Below, piece after piece: positions 18,574 through 27,953 of a stretch of 64,000 bases of DNA (position 1 is its first letter; every line of letters starts with the position of its first letter). The notes below the pieces were generated by a model that was not told where the DNA came from, searched no databases, and worked only from the letters and a program-made list of their open reading frames with translations. Where the stretch lies: positions 62,001 through 126,000 of the forward strand of contig NZ_CACSJJ010000002.1 of the NCBI RefSeq assembly GCF_902706295.1. Reading direction: 5' to 3'. A program made the translations under genes and the position numbers. Origin of the DNA: Arthrobacter sp. 18067 (GTDB taxonomy: Bacteria; Actinomycetota; Actinomycetes; Actinomycetales; Micrococcaceae).

Positions 18574-18694
18574 GGTGTGTTCCCTTTGCTGTAAAGATGC
18601 TGCGGTGTTGCTGTCCCAGAATACCGGCCTCCGTGGCCTTCCCGGGACAAGCGCCACGAAGACACGTCAGTTGCTGCCGCTTTCGGGGCCAGCG

Positions 18695-19546
18695 TCAGGG
18701 AACCGTGAGGAAATCGATGACTTCCTCCACTCGGCCCAGCAGCGAGGCCTCAAGGTCGGCGTAACTGCGAACCGCCCCGAGAAGCCGTTGCCAGCCCAGG
18801 CCTACGTCCTCAGCGGTCTCGTGAGGCCACCCGAAGGCGGTGAGAATCCCCGTCTTCCAGTCAATGCCGCGTGGTACGGAGGGCCAGGCATCGATGCCCA
18901 GCACCTTCGGCCTGATGGCCTGCCAGACATCGACGTACGGGTGGCCGACAATCAAGACATTTCCCGATGCCCCCGGGACCGTCATGGCTTCGGCTGCAAT
19001 CCGGGACTCCTTGGATCCGGCCACGAGGTGGTCCACCAGGATGCCGAGGCGGCGGCCAGGGCCCGGATTAAAGGCGGCGATGGAAGCTTTGAGGTCATCG
19101 ACGCCGTGCAAAGGCTCCACCACGATGCCTTCGACGCGGAGATCGTCGCCCCAGACCTTCTCCACGAGTTCTGCGTCGTGCTTTCCTTCCACCCAGATCC
19201 GGCTGGCTTTTGCCACTTGGGCGCGTTGTCCCTGGACCTTCACCGAACCCGAGGCCGTTCGTCCGGGCTGCACGGGAGCCGTCGATTGGCGGGGGGCCGG
19301 AGGCATCAATCGGATGGGCTGGCCCTCAAGCAGGAAGCCGAATCCGAGTTGGAAGGACTTCGTTTTGCCGCGCCTGTCCTCAAGGGACACGATGTGCATG
19401 CCCCCTGTTTTTTCAACCCGGGTGACTTCGCCCACCCAGCCTGACTGGACGTCTTCGAGGACCATCCCGCGTTGGACCGCCACCTCGGGCAGCTGTCGTT
19501 TGGCTGGAGCTGCTAGATCCTGCGGACCCCAAGTGTCGAAAGCCAA
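18695..19546 (-). CDS. DUF3097 family protein
   Basis: A 283-residue actinobacterial protein of unknown function. Its middle shows RIWVEGKHDAELVEKVWGDDLR and later LGILVDHLVAGSKESRIA, resembling a Toprim-like acidic core (E...DxD-type), though catalytic activity cannot be claimed. An N-terminal beta-rich part (QSGWVGEVTRVEKTGGMHIV) precedes it. It is divergent from hrcA, with about 195 bases between the starts. The family call rests on memory of the conserved pattern. Confidence 0.72.
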   Translation of the reverse strand: MAFDTWGPQDLAAPAKRQLPEVAVQRGMVLEDVQSGWVGEVTRVEKTGGMHIVSLEDRRGKTKSFQLGFGFLLEGQPIRLMPPAPRQSTAPVQPGRTASGSVKVQGQRAQVAKASRIWVEGKHDAELVEKVWGDDLRVEGIVVEPLHGVDDLKASIAAFNPGPGRRLGILVDHLVAGSKESRIAAEAMTVPGASGNVLIVGHPYVDVWQAIRPKVLGIDAWPSVPRGIDWKTGILTAFGWPHETAEDVGLGWQRLLGAVRSYADLEASLLGRVEEVIDFLTVP

Positions 19547-19643
19547 GAATTTCCTACCTTTTCATGCTGGTTTATGCTGGGTTGCCAGAAGCCGGCCATG
19601 GGCAGTTTCAATGCTAGCAACGGGGTGGCTCATACTAGACTGG

Positions 19644-19670
19644 TTAGCACTTGTGCATGTTGAGTGCTAA
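19644..19670 (+). promoter_or_regulatory. CIRCE operator of hrcA
   Basis: TTAGCACTT (19644-19652), nine spacer bases, then GAGTGCTAA (19662-19670). This is the CIRCE element with one mismatch in the left arm. It lies 70 bases upstream of hrcA, so HrcA should repress its own operon until heat stress. Confidence 0.95.
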
Positions 19671-19740
19671 GTGCGGGGATCCCATGGGATCCCGCGGTGA
19701 CCGGTCGCAGCGACCATGGCAGTCGTCAGGAGGTGGAGCA

Positions 19741-20748
19741 ATGAGTGAACCGCGCAAGTTGGAAGTACTGCGTGCCATCGTTGAAGACTACGTGCATTCA
19801 AGGGAGCCTGTCGGATCCAAGGCCCTCGTGGAGCGGCACCACCTTGGTGTTTCAAGCGCCACCATCCGGAACGATATGGCTGTTCTTGAAGAAGAAGGCC
19901 TCATTGCAGCGCCCCACACCAGCGCCGGACGCATTCCCACTGACAAGGGCTACCGCCTGTTCGTGGACCGCATATCCCAGGTCAAGCCGCTGTCCGCGGC
20001 GGAACGCCGCGCGATCCATTCGTTGCTTGAAGGGCCTGACGACGTCGACGACATCCTGGAGCGCACCGTAAGGCTCCTGTCGCAGCTGACCAACCAGGTC
20101 GCCGTCGTGCAATATCCACACTCAAACCGGGCCCTGGTGCGGCACGTGGAGTTCGTCCTCCTGGCTCCCAAGCAAGTCCTCGTTGTCCTGATTGCTGATA
20201 CCGGAAGCGTTGGCCAGAAGGTCATCGAAGCAGGTTCGGACGTGGGCGATGATGCTTTGATGCTTTTGAGGTCACGATTCCTCGGCAGTATTGCAGGGAC
20301 GCAACTGGCCCTTTTGCCGCAGGTACTTCCATCGGTGGTTGCCCTGTGCCAGCCGGAGCTTCGCGGCTTGGCTCAAACATTGGCGCACGGACTGCAGGCG
20401 CTCAGCGACAACAGCCGCGAAGAGCGCATCCTCATGGCCGGCACAGCCAATCTCGCCCGGTCCAACGTGGACTTCCCGTTGAGTATCGGCCCGGTACTGG
20501 AAGCCCTTGAGGAACAAGTTGTCATGCTCCGGTTGTTGTCCGACATGGGGGACGACCCCCGCGGCGTCACCGTGAGCATCGGCCGTGAGAACCCCTACGA
20601 CGGATTGGCCGAAGCCTCGGTGGTGGCCACCGGCTACGGCTCGGGTGCCAAAGTAGGGATCCTCGGTCCAACTCGCATGGACTATCCAACAACCATGGCC
20701 GCAGTTCGGGCCGTGGCCCGTTACCTTTCACGCATTCTCGGCGGCTGA
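19741..20748 (+). CDS. hrcA: Heat-inducible repressor HrcA
   Basis: Repressor that binds CIRCE elements and is kept active by GroEL. The winged helix at the N-terminus is typical ([20 protein letters not shown], then [18 protein letters not shown] and [16 protein letters not shown]). Length is 335. ATG 19741 is chosen for the AGGAGGT site at 19728-19734; a frame open from 19651 would cross the CIRCE. dnaJ follows after 50 bases. Confidence 0.97.
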   Translation: MSEPRKLEVLRAIVEDYVHSREPVGSKALVERHHLGVSSATIRNDMAVLEEEGLIAAPHTSAGRIPTDKGYRLFVDRISQVKPLSAAERRAIHSLLEGPDDVDDILERTVRLLSQLTNQVAVVQYPHSNRALVRHVEFVLLAPKQVLVVLIADTGSVGQKVIEAGSDVGDDALMLLRSRFLGSIAGTQLALLPQVLPSVVALCQPELRGLAQTLAHGLQALSDNSREERILMAGTANLARSNVDFPLSIGPVLEALEEQVVMLRLLSDMGDDPRGVTVSIGRENPYDGLAEASVVATGYGSGAKVGILGPTRMDYPTTMAAVRAVARYLSRILGG

Positions 20749-20798
20749 ACGCAGGCCCGAGGAAACATCCGCAGTACAACAAGGAAGAGATACCGACT

Positions 20799-21926
20799 TT
20801 GAGCAGCCACTATGACGTTTTGGGAGTCTCGCCGGAAGCCACCGGGGAAGAGATCAAAAAGGCGTACCGCAAGTTGGCGCGGAAACTCCACCCGGACGTA
20901 AATCCGGGTGAGGACGTCGCGGAGCAGTTCAAGGCCGTGACCCATGCTTACGAGGTTCTGTCGGACCCCCAGAAGCGTCGCGTCTACGATGCCACCGGCA
21001 ATGAGAACGGAACGGACAACGGCTTCGGCGGCGGCTACTCCGGCCAGGGCTTCGCGTTCCAGGACATCTTCGACACCTTCTTTGGTGGTGGCGGCGGCCA
21101 CGGCGGACCTGCTTCCCGCGTTCGTCGCGGACAGGACGCTCTTATCAGTGTCCGTATCGATCTCAAAGACGCCGTATTTGGCGTCAACAAGAAGCTCGAA
21201 GTAGACACTGCCGTCACCTGCCCGACGTGCGAGGGCAGCTGCTGCCGCCCGGGAACCCATCCGGAACGCTGCGACATTTGTGGCGGCAGCGGCCAGGTCC
21301 AGCGCGCCGTCCGATCCATCCTTGGCCAGGTCATGACCACCGCCCCTTGCGGATCCTGTGAAGGTTTCGGCACAGTCATCAAAGATCCCTGCAATGAGTG
21401 CAACGGCCAGGGCCGCATCCGCAGCCGCCGTTCCCTCACCATCAAGGTTCCCGCCGGCGTTGCGACCGGTACCCGGATCCAGTTGTCCGGCCAAGGCGAA
21501 GCAGGACCCGCAGGCGGCCCCTCCGGCGACCTGTACGTGGAGATCCGGGTCAACAACGATTCCGTGTTCATGCGCGAAGGCGACGACCTCCACGCCACCT
21601 TCAGCGTGCCCATGACAGCCGCGGCACTGGGTACTGAGCTGCAGTTGGAAACGTTCGATGGCGCACAGGACATTGATGTGAAGGCCGGAACCCAGTCGGG
21701 CGAGGTCATCACGCTCCGCGGCCTGGGTGTCACGCATCTTCGCGGTTACGGCCGTGGGGACCTCAAGGTGCACCTCCACGTTGAAACGCCGGGCAAGCTC
21801 GATCCCGCCCAGGAAGAATTGCTGCAGCAACTCGCCAAGCTTCGCGGGGAGCAGTTCACCGAAGGCAAGCTCGTGGCCAGTGGCGGGATGTTCGCAAAGC
21901 TGCGTGACAAGCTCGGTAACCTGTAG
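20799..21926 (+). CDS. dnaJ: Chaperone DnaJ
   Basis: Hsp40 co-chaperone that stimulates DnaK. It has a J-domain with HPD (31-33), a Gly/Phe-rich linker ([20 protein letters not shown]), four zinc-binding CxxCxGxG-type repeats ([31 protein letters not shown]) and a C-terminal substrate domain. Its place after hrcA is typical of the second actinobacterial DnaJ. The start is TTG 20799, with AAGGAAGAGA upstream. Expression is probably heat-induced through the CIRCE. Confidence 0.97.
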   Translation: MSSHYDVLGVSPEATGEEIKKAYRKLARKLHPDVNPGEDVAEQFKAVTHAYEVLSDPQKRRVYDATGNENGTDNGFGGGYSGQGFAFQDIFDTFFGGGGGHGGPASRVRRGQDALISVRIDLKDAVFGVNKKLEVDTAVTCPTCEGSCCRPGTHPERCDICGGSGQVQRAVRSILGQVMTTAPCGSCEGFGTVIKDPCNECNGQGRIRSRRSLTIKVPAGVATGTRIQLSGQGEAGPAGGPSGDLYVEIRVNNDSVFMREGDDLHATFSVPMTAAALGTELQLETFDGAQDIDVKAGTQSGEVITLRGLGVTHLRGYGRGDLKVHLHVETPGKLDPAQEELLQQLAKLRGEQFTEGKLVASGGMFAKLRDKLGNL

Positions 21927-21928
21927 CG

Positions 21929-22702
21929 GTGAGCAATCCCGTTTTCTTCACCACGGCCGGGAGCCTTGGCGATGTAAGTCCCGGTGGCACGTTCGTGCTG
22001 GAGGGGCCCGAGGCACGTCACGCCGTCACGGTCAAGCGCCTGGCGGTGGGAGAGCCCGTTGACATTGCCGATGGTTCCGGCGCACGGCTGACCGGCACGG
22101 TCGCCGAGGCCGGGCCCGCCGGCCTGACCGTCACTGCGTCCGATGTTGTCTTCGAGGACCAGCCCGACGTGCGCTTGGTGCTCGTCCAGGCCTTGGCCAA
22201 GGGTGACCGCGACGAACTTGCCATCGAGACGGCCACAGAGCTCGGCATCGACGCCGTGATTCCATGGCAGTCAGAGCGTTCAATCGTCCGCTGGAAGGGC
22301 GACCGCGCCGCTAAAGCCCATGCGAAGTGGCAGTCTGTGGTAACCGCCGCGGCCAAGCAGGCGCGGCGGGCATGGATTCCGGATGTGCGGTCAATCGTGG
22401 ATACCGGGGCCTTGGCGAAAGCAGTGGCCACCGCCGACCTGGCCATCATCCTGCATGAGGACGCCAAGAACCCGTTGAGGACTGTCCTTGAGGGGTTACA
22501 GGCGGCGAGTGGACCGGACGCCGGGACGTTCCGGGAAGTACTTCTGATCGTGGGACCGGAGGGTGGGATCTCGCCCCGGGAAGTGACGAGGCTCAGTGAC
22601 GCCGGGGCCGTTACGGCGCTGTTGGGTCAACACGTTCTGCGATCGTCGACAGCGGGACCTGCCGCCGTCGTTCTTGCGAGCGACATTCTGGGACGCTGGT
22701 AG
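21929..22702 (+). CDS. rsmE: 16S rRNA (uracil-1498-N3) methyltransferase
   Basis: SPOUT-class methyltransferase modifying U1498 of 16S rRNA. It has an N-terminal PUA-like domain (GTFVLEGPEARHAVTVKRL) and a C-terminal knot with LIVGPEGGISPREV and LLGQHVLRSSTA, which bind SAM. Length is 257. GTG 21929 begins 2 bases after the dnaJ stop, so translation is probably coupled and the gene belongs to the hrcA operon. Confidence 0.95.
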   Translation: MSNPVFFTTAGSLGDVSPGGTFVLEGPEARHAVTVKRLAVGEPVDIADGSGARLTGTVAEAGPAGLTVTASDVVFEDQPDVRLVLVQALAKGDRDELAIETATELGIDAVIPWQSERSIVRWKGDRAAKAHAKWQSVVTAAAKQARRAWIPDVRSIVDTGALAKAVATADLAIILHEDAKNPLRTVLEGLQAASGPDAGTFREVLLIVGPEGGISPREVTRLSDAGAVTALLGQHVLRSSTAGPAAVVLASDILGRW

Positions 22703-22724
22703 CCGGCCCGGCCACCCTGAAAAG

Positions 22725-23852
22725 CTAGCCGACCCTGAACAACCGGGTGTCCGTGCTTGTCGCGATCGTGTTCCCGGCATCGTCGACCTGCGAGACACGT
22801 ACCTCGTACTGACCGGCCTTCAGCGTGGCGCCGAACGTAAAGAGGCCGTACTGTCCCGGCTCGCCAGTGGCTTTAGTTTGACCCGTCAGGAGACTCGTCT
22901 TTTCGCCCTTGCCGTTGTCCTGCAGGACCTGCCACGCGATGGGCTTGGAGCTGTCGGTACTCCGCCCATTGAATTTGACCAATCCCGTGGGCATCGAGGT
23001 GTCTTCCTGCGGATCGATGATCCACAGCGGCGCCACCAGGGAGGCATCCCGCGCCATGGGCTGGCCCAGCTGAATTTGCCCGAACGCCATGTAATCCTTG
23101 TGTCCGTCAACCAGGATGACCACCTGGATTTGCTGTCCGGAATTGATGAGCCCCGAGGATGAAGCCGCTGCTGTCGCCGTATACACCAGCTGCTGTATGG
23201 CCCGCTGTGCCATGCCGGCGTCCAGGTTCGAATTGAACGCGTCGCGGGAAATGTCGACTGTAATCACGTTTTTGCCTGAAATGGAGGTGGCCAGGCTGGC
23301 TGGTTCCTGCCATGGCGTGAAGAAGTCGTGGTCCAGTGGCTTTTCCGCCATCATGATCCGCAGTGCCGTGGTCACGGGGTTTCCGTCGCCGGAGATATCC
23401 CTGAACTCGCGGTAGAGGTAGACCTCTTCCTTGCTCCGCCCAATCCAATACACCGGGATCTTGGTTGAGGCCTGGGTTGTCTCCAGGGGGGCGTTGCTGG
23501 CCGGGGCATCCTGGATGGTCAAAGGCGGTGGGCTGGAGGTGGCCTGGGTGCTCTCACCGTTGGCAATGCACCCGGTCAGCAAGAGCGCAGCAAGCATCGC
23601 AGGCACGGCGATGGCGGACTTGGTCCGCTTTTTCGCGCCCGGAGCGATGTTGGCTGACTTCTTGATGCGTTTCCTGTCCTGCCCTGCATTGTTTTGGCCG
23701 CCGTGGAGTGGCTGGGGTGCGGGGTTGGGGTTCCACCCGCTATGCCAGCTTGGCACATTGCCGACGGCGGTCGGCCGGGATTCCGCGGACCTGCGCCAAC
23801 TGAAACGTGATTGATACCGGCTTGATGCAGAGTTGAGACAAAATGTCGGCAA
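22725..23852 (-). CDS. GerMN/Gmad2 lipoprotein
   Basis: Probable exported lipoprotein. The lipobox LTGC ends the signal segment SAIAVPAMLAALL. Next is a GerMN domain (KIPVYWIGRSKEEVYLYREF through NVITVDISRDAFNS), then a C-terminal Ig-like Gmad2 domain (ASLVAPLWIIDPQ to VSQVDDAGNTIATS). Such proteins sit on the cell surface, and in actinobacteria one (LpqB) is linked to two-component signalling; this one is shorter and separate. The start is unsettled: the frame opens at TTG 23852 but the 90 residues before the lipid Cys are too many. The true start is probably nearer 23700. Confidence 0.75.
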   Translation of the reverse strand: MPTFCLNSASSRYQSRFSWRRSAESRPTAVGNVPSWHSGWNPNPAPQPLHGGQNNAGQDRKRIKKSANIAPGAKKRTKSAIAVPAMLAALLLTGCIANGESTQATSSPPPLTIQDAPASNAPLETTQASTKIPVYWIGRSKEEVYLYREFRDISGDGNPVTTALRIMMAEKPLDHDFFTPWQEPASLATSISGKNVITVDISRDAFNSNLDAGMAQRAIQQLVYTATAAASSSGLINSGQQIQVVILVDGHKDYMAFGQIQLGQPMARDASLVAPLWIIDPQEDTSMPTGLVKFNGRSTDSSKPIAWQVLQDNGKGEKTSLLTGQTKATGEPGQYGLFTFGATLKAGQYEVRVSQVDDAGNTIATSTDTRLFRVG

Positions 23853-24021
23853 TCAGGATGCGGACATGAACGTGGCCGCCTGCTGAGGTTCATCGCAGGC
23901 CGGGCTGGCGTAGGATTGGAGACATTCCGGCATCAATGCGGGCGCTGAAAGCTCATGCGAATGTCGAATCGATGGCGTTATTACGACCAACCGGAGGAGA
24001 ACAGGCCTGACGGCCAGCACT

Positions 24022-25104
24022 ATGAGTGAATCTTTGAACGGGCGGCTCAGGACCGGAAACGGCAACCAGCCGCCCAACGAGTTCCCGCACACCTTACCGG
24101 GCACGCGCACGGAAGTTGTCACGTTCGATAACTCCGACCAGATGGTTCACTCGCTGGGCAGCCACGACGAAGCCCTGCGGTACATCGAGGAACAGTTCCA
24201 GGACGTCAATTTCCATGTCCGCGGCAACGAGCTCTCCATGACGGGGCCTTCCGCAGTTATTCCCCGGATCATGCGACTTCTCGAGGAAGTCCGTGGTCTT
24301 GTGGCGAAGGGGACCGTGGTAACCCCGGATATCCTTCAGCAGCTCGTCTCCTTGTTGAGGACCCAGTCCGTGCAGAATCCTGCTGACGTGCTGACCCACA
24401 ACATTCTTTCCAGCAGGGGCAAGACCATCCGGCCCAAGACGCTGAACCAAAAGAACTACGTGGATGCCATCGACGCAAACACAGTGATTTTCGGTATCGG
24501 TCCAGCCGGTACGGGTAAGACGTACTTGGCCATGGCGAAGGCTGTCCAGGCGCTCCAGATGAAGGAGGTCAGCCGGATCATCCTGACGCGGCCCGCCGTG
24601 GAAGCGGGGGAGCGGCTGGGGTTCCTGCCGGGCACGTTGAGCGACAAGATCGATCCCTATCTTCGCCCTCTTTACGATGCCTTGCACGACATGATGGATC
24701 CGGAATCCATTCCGCGGCTGATGGCTGCAGGGACCATCGAGGTGGCACCGTTGGCGTACATGCGCGGACGAACTCTGAACGATGCCTTCATCATTCTCGA
24801 TGAAGCCCAGAACACCACTCCGGAACAAATGAAGATGTTCCTGACGCGTCTTGGGTTCGGCTCCAAAATGGTGGTCACCGGCGATGTCACGCAGATCGAC
24901 CTTCCCCTGGGTGCCACGTCGGGGCTGCGGATCGTCCGGGAAATCCTCACGGGCATCGATGACGTCAACTTCTCCATTCTTGAGGCGGCTGACGTGGTAC
25001 GGCACCGCCTCGTCGCCGATATCGTGTCCGCCTACAGCACATGGGATGACGCGCACCGCACCGACGCCGCCGGCACACAGTACAAACGTGGAGAACGCAA
25101 ATGA
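24022..25104 (+). CDS. phoH: PhoH-like ATPase
   Basis: Cytoplasmic ATPase/RNA-processing factor of the PhoH family, often next to ybeY. Walker A is GPAGTGKT (160-167) and Walker B is FIILDEAQNTT; an N-terminal KH-like part is present. ATG 24022 is the first usable standard codon, but the only good ribosome site, GGAGG at 23993-23997, is 24 bases away. An in-frame CTG at 24007 would sit 9 bases from it and add TAST, so a rare CTG start is possible. The gene shares ATGA with ybeY. Confidence 0.94.
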   Translation: MSESLNGRLRTGNGNQPPNEFPHTLPGTRTEVVTFDNSDQMVHSLGSHDEALRYIEEQFQDVNFHVRGNELSMTGPSAVIPRIMRLLEEVRGLVAKGTVVTPDILQQLVSLLRTQSVQNPADVLTHNILSSRGKTIRPKTLNQKNYVDAIDANTVIFGIGPAGTGKTYLAMAKAVQALQMKEVSRIILTRPAVEAGERLGFLPGTLSDKIDPYLRPLYDALHDMMDPESIPRLMAAGTIEVAPLAYMRGRTLNDAFIILDEAQNTTPEQMKMFLTRLGFGSKMVVTGDVTQIDLPLGATSGLRIVREILTGIDDVNFSILEAADVVRHRLVADIVSAYSTWDDAHRTDAAGTQYKRGERK

Positions 25105-25574
25105 GCATTGAAGTCAACAACGAGTCCGGCGTGGCGGTGGACGAGGCCCAGCTGGTGACGTTGTCCCGGTTCATCTTTGAGCGGCTGTACATCCATCCCC
25201 AGGCCGAGCTTTCGATTCTCCTGGTTGATGAACCCGCCATGGAGAAGCTGCACATTGAACTGATGGATGAGCCCGGCGCCACCGATGTCCTGTCCGTGCC
25301 GATGGATGAATTGACGCCGGGCACTCCGGACAAGCCCACGCCACAAGGAATGCTGGGAGACATCGCCATTTGCCCGCAGGTGGCTGAGGTTCAGGCCCGC
25401 AACGCCGGACACCCGACCCAGGACGAGATGCTGTTGCTGACCACCCACGGCATCCTCCACCTTCTCGGTTTCGACCATGCCGAACCCGAGGAAAAAGAAG
25501 AGATGTTCGGTTTACAGCGCGAACTGCTGTCTGAATTCCTGGGCAAGGATGCCCCCATGGAGACCATGCAGTGA
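25101..25574 (+). CDS. ybeY: Endoribonuclease YbeY
   Basis: Metal-dependent RNase needed for 16S rRNA 3' maturation. The zinc site H116-x3-H120-x5-H126 lies in HGILHLLGFDH, with MDEPGATDVLSVPMDE before it. Length is 157. The gene overlaps phoH by 4 bases and the next gene by 4 (GTGA), in the classic phoH-ybeY-corC-era order. Confidence 0.97.
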   Translation: MSIEVNNESGVAVDEAQLVTLSRFIFERLYIHPQAELSILLVDEPAMEKLHIELMDEPGATDVLSVPMDELTPGTPDKPTPQGMLGDIAICPQVAEVQARNAGHPTQDEMLLLTTHGILHLLGFDHAEPEEKEEMFGLQRELLSEFLGKDAPMETMQ

Positions 25575-26902
25575 CCTGGATCATCCTGGTCGGCATGGCG
25601 CTGGTTTTCCTCAGCTTCGTGGCTTTGCTGACCGCTGCTGAGGCCGCTTTCAACTTCCTGCCCCGGCATGAGGCCGAACAATCCATTGTCCGCAGCAAGG
25701 GCAAAGCCCTGAGCGGCATTCTCAAAGCTCCCATCGCGCATATGCGCGCCTTGCGCTTCTGGCGCGTATGGTTCGAAATGGCCGCTGCGGTGGCCGTTGC
25801 GGTGGTTCTGCATAGCTTGTTGGACAACGTGTGGCTCGCCGGCCTTGCGGCTACCGGAATCATGGCCGTGATCGGCTTCGTGCTGGTTGGCGTTTCGCCC
25901 AGGCAGTTAGGCCGTGCACACTCCGGACCCGTGGTACGTTTCACAGCTCCGTTGATCAGGTTTCTCTGCTGGATTCTTGGACCCATTCCCGGCTGGCTCG
26001 TGGCGCTTGGCCAAGCTGTGGCTCCCGGTGCCCCGAGTGGCGACGACGCGTTCGTCAGCGAAGAAGAATTCCGGGAATTCGTGGATCGTGCCGCGGAGTC
26101 GGACATGATCGAGGACAACGAAGCTGAACTCATCCATTCGGTCTTTGACTTCGGCGACACCTTGGTGCGTTCAGTCATGGTCCCTCGCACGGACATTGTC
26201 AGTATCGGTACCGGCTCAGACCTCGAGACGGCCATGGGCCTCTTTCTGCGTTCGGGCTACTCCAGGATTCCGGTCATTGGCGAGAACACGGACCAGATCC
26301 GAGGAATTCTCTACCTGAAGGACGTCGCCGCGGCCATGCATCGCGGCGAACCGGGACTTCAGGCACATGACGTTGACTCCCTGGCCAGGGATGTCCGCTA
26401 CGTCCCCGAATCCAAGCTCGTGAGCGACCTTCTCCGGGAGCTCCAGCAGGAGTCGACCCACGTAGCGATCGTCATTGACGAATACGGCGGAACCGCCGGG
26501 CTGGTCACCCTCGAAGACCTTATCGAGGAAATAGTGGGCGAAATCGTGGATGAATACGATGCCGCCGCGGAAGAAGCCGTAGACCTTGGCGACGGTACGT
26601 TCCGGGTCAGCGCGCGCATGAGCATTGATGATCTGGGCGAATTGTTCGACATCGACCTCGACGACGACGAGGTGGATACCGTGGGTGGCCTCCTCGCCAA
26701 GGCCCTCGGCCAGGTTCCGATTGTAGGAAGCTCCGTTGAGGTGAACGGAATATCACTCAGGGCGGATAGGCTTGAGGGTCGCCGAAACAGGGTCAGCCAT
26801 ATCATTGCGGCAGCCATGCCAAAGGAAGACACTGACTTTGAAGACCTACTCGATGACGCCGACTCAACGCAACAGGGAGTTCCACGTGAGCAAGCAAAAT
26901 AA
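25571..26902 (+). CDS. CNNM/CBS-domain membrane protein (CorC/HlyC-like)
   Basis: Possible divalent-cation (magnesium) transport or regulation protein. The N-terminal DUF21/CNNM membrane domain has about four segments (about 1-135), followed by two CBS domains (roughly 195-315; IPVIGENTDQIRGILYLKDV, VAIVIDEYGGTAGLVTLEDL) and a C-terminal CorC_HlyC domain (FRVSARMSIDDLGELFDIDL). Length is 443. Older annotation calls this family hemolysin; that activity is not shown here. The end overlaps the era start by 17 bases. Confidence 0.9.
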   Translation: MTWIILVGMALVFLSFVALLTAAEAAFNFLPRHEAEQSIVRSKGKALSGILKAPIAHMRALRFWRVWFEMAAAVAVAVVLHSLLDNVWLAGLAATGIMAVIGFVLVGVSPRQLGRAHSGPVVRFTAPLIRFLCWILGPIPGWLVALGQAVAPGAPSGDDAFVSEEEFREFVDRAAESDMIEDNEAELIHSVFDFGDTLVRSVMVPRTDIVSIGTGSDLETAMGLFLRSGYSRIPVIGENTDQIRGILYLKDVAAAMHRGEPGLQAHDVDSLARDVRYVPESKLVSDLLRELQQESTHVAIVIDEYGGTAGLVTLEDLIEEIVGEIVDEYDAAAEEAVDLGDGTFRVSARMSIDDLGELFDIDLDDDEVDTVGGLLAKALGQVPIVGSSVEVNGISLRADRLEGRRNRVSHIIAAAMPKEDTDFEDLLDDADSTQQGVPREQAK

Positions 26903-27848
26903 GAAATTCGATGCCGATGATGACTTCGGCGGCTTCCACGCAGGCTTCTCGGTGCTGGTGGGCCGGCCAAACGCGGGCAAGTCGACGCTGACCAACGCCT
27001 TGGTCGGCCAGAAGGTGGCCATCACCTCAGCCAAGCCCCAAACCACCCGGCACACCATTCGAGGTATTGTCCACCGCGACGATGCTCAATTGATCCTGGT
27101 AGACACCCCGGGCCTTCACAGGCCGCGCACGCTGTTGGGTAAGCGCCTCAACGAACTCGTGGCCGATACCTTGGCCGAAGTGGACGCCATTGGATTCTGC
27201 CTGCCGGCCAACGAAAAGATCGGCCCCGGCGACAAATACATTGCGGCCCAACTGGCCGCCGTGGGGCGTAAGCCGATCGTGGCCCTCGTGACCAAAACCG
27301 ACCTTGTTGACCGTCAAGCACTGACTGAGCAGTTGCTTGCCGTCGCAGCTTTGGGGCGCGAGGTCCTTGGCGAGCAGGGGTGGGCCGACATCGTTCCCGT
27401 TTCTGCGGCCGACGGCTTCCAGGTCTCCACAGTCGCGGACGTACTCATCAGCCATATGCCGTCTTCGCCACCGCTTTATCCCGATGGCGAATTGACGGAC
27501 GAGCCCGAGGCCGTCATGATCGCCGAACTCATCCGCGAGGCCGCCCTGGAAGGTGTCCGGGACGAACTTCCGCATTCCCTGGCTGTGGTGGTGGACGAGA
27601 TCGTTCCCCGCGAAGGTCGAACCGAAGACAACCCGCTGTTGGACGTGCGGGTAAATCTCTATGTCGAGCGTCCTTCTCAAAAGGCCATCATCATCGGCAA
27701 GGGCGGAAGCCGGCTTCGTGAAGTGGGGACCAACGCGCGAAAGGGAATCGAGACACTCCTGGGTACCCGGATCTATCTCGATTTGCACGTCAAGGTAGCC
27801 AAGGACTGGCAGCGCGATCCCAAGCAATTGGTCAAACTCGGATTCTAA
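26886..27848 (+). CDS. era: GTPase Era
   Basis: GTPase that binds the 3' end of 16S rRNA in ribosome assembly. G1 is GRPNAGKST (26-34), G3 is DTPGL, G4 is TKTD, and a C-terminal KH domain (AIIIGKGGSRLREVG) is present. GTG 26886 (AGGGAG upstream) gives 320 residues. The frame reaches back to 26772, but that part overlaps the previous gene. It completes a phoH-ybeY-corC-era ribosome and RNA unit. Confidence 0.97.
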   Translation: MSKQNKKFDADDDFGGFHAGFSVLVGRPNAGKSTLTNALVGQKVAITSAKPQTTRHTIRGIVHRDDAQLILVDTPGLHRPRTLLGKRLNELVADTLAEVDAIGFCLPANEKIGPGDKYIAAQLAAVGRKPIVALVTKTDLVDRQALTEQLLAVAALGREVLGEQGWADIVPVSAADGFQVSTVADVLISHMPSSPPLYPDGELTDEPEAVMIAELIREAALEGVRDELPHSLAVVVDEIVPREGRTEDNPLLDVRVNLYVERPSQKAIIIGKGGSRLREVGTNARKGIETLLGTRIYLDLHVKVAKDWQRDPKQLVKLGF

Positions 27849-27953
27849 TGGGCGTCACACGTCCCGGCGTGGCTTCGGCCCGATAAGGAACTTCCCAGAA
27901 TCGGCAACTATGATGGCGGGAATCCACGTGTTTGAGGAAAGGTAAACCGAATA

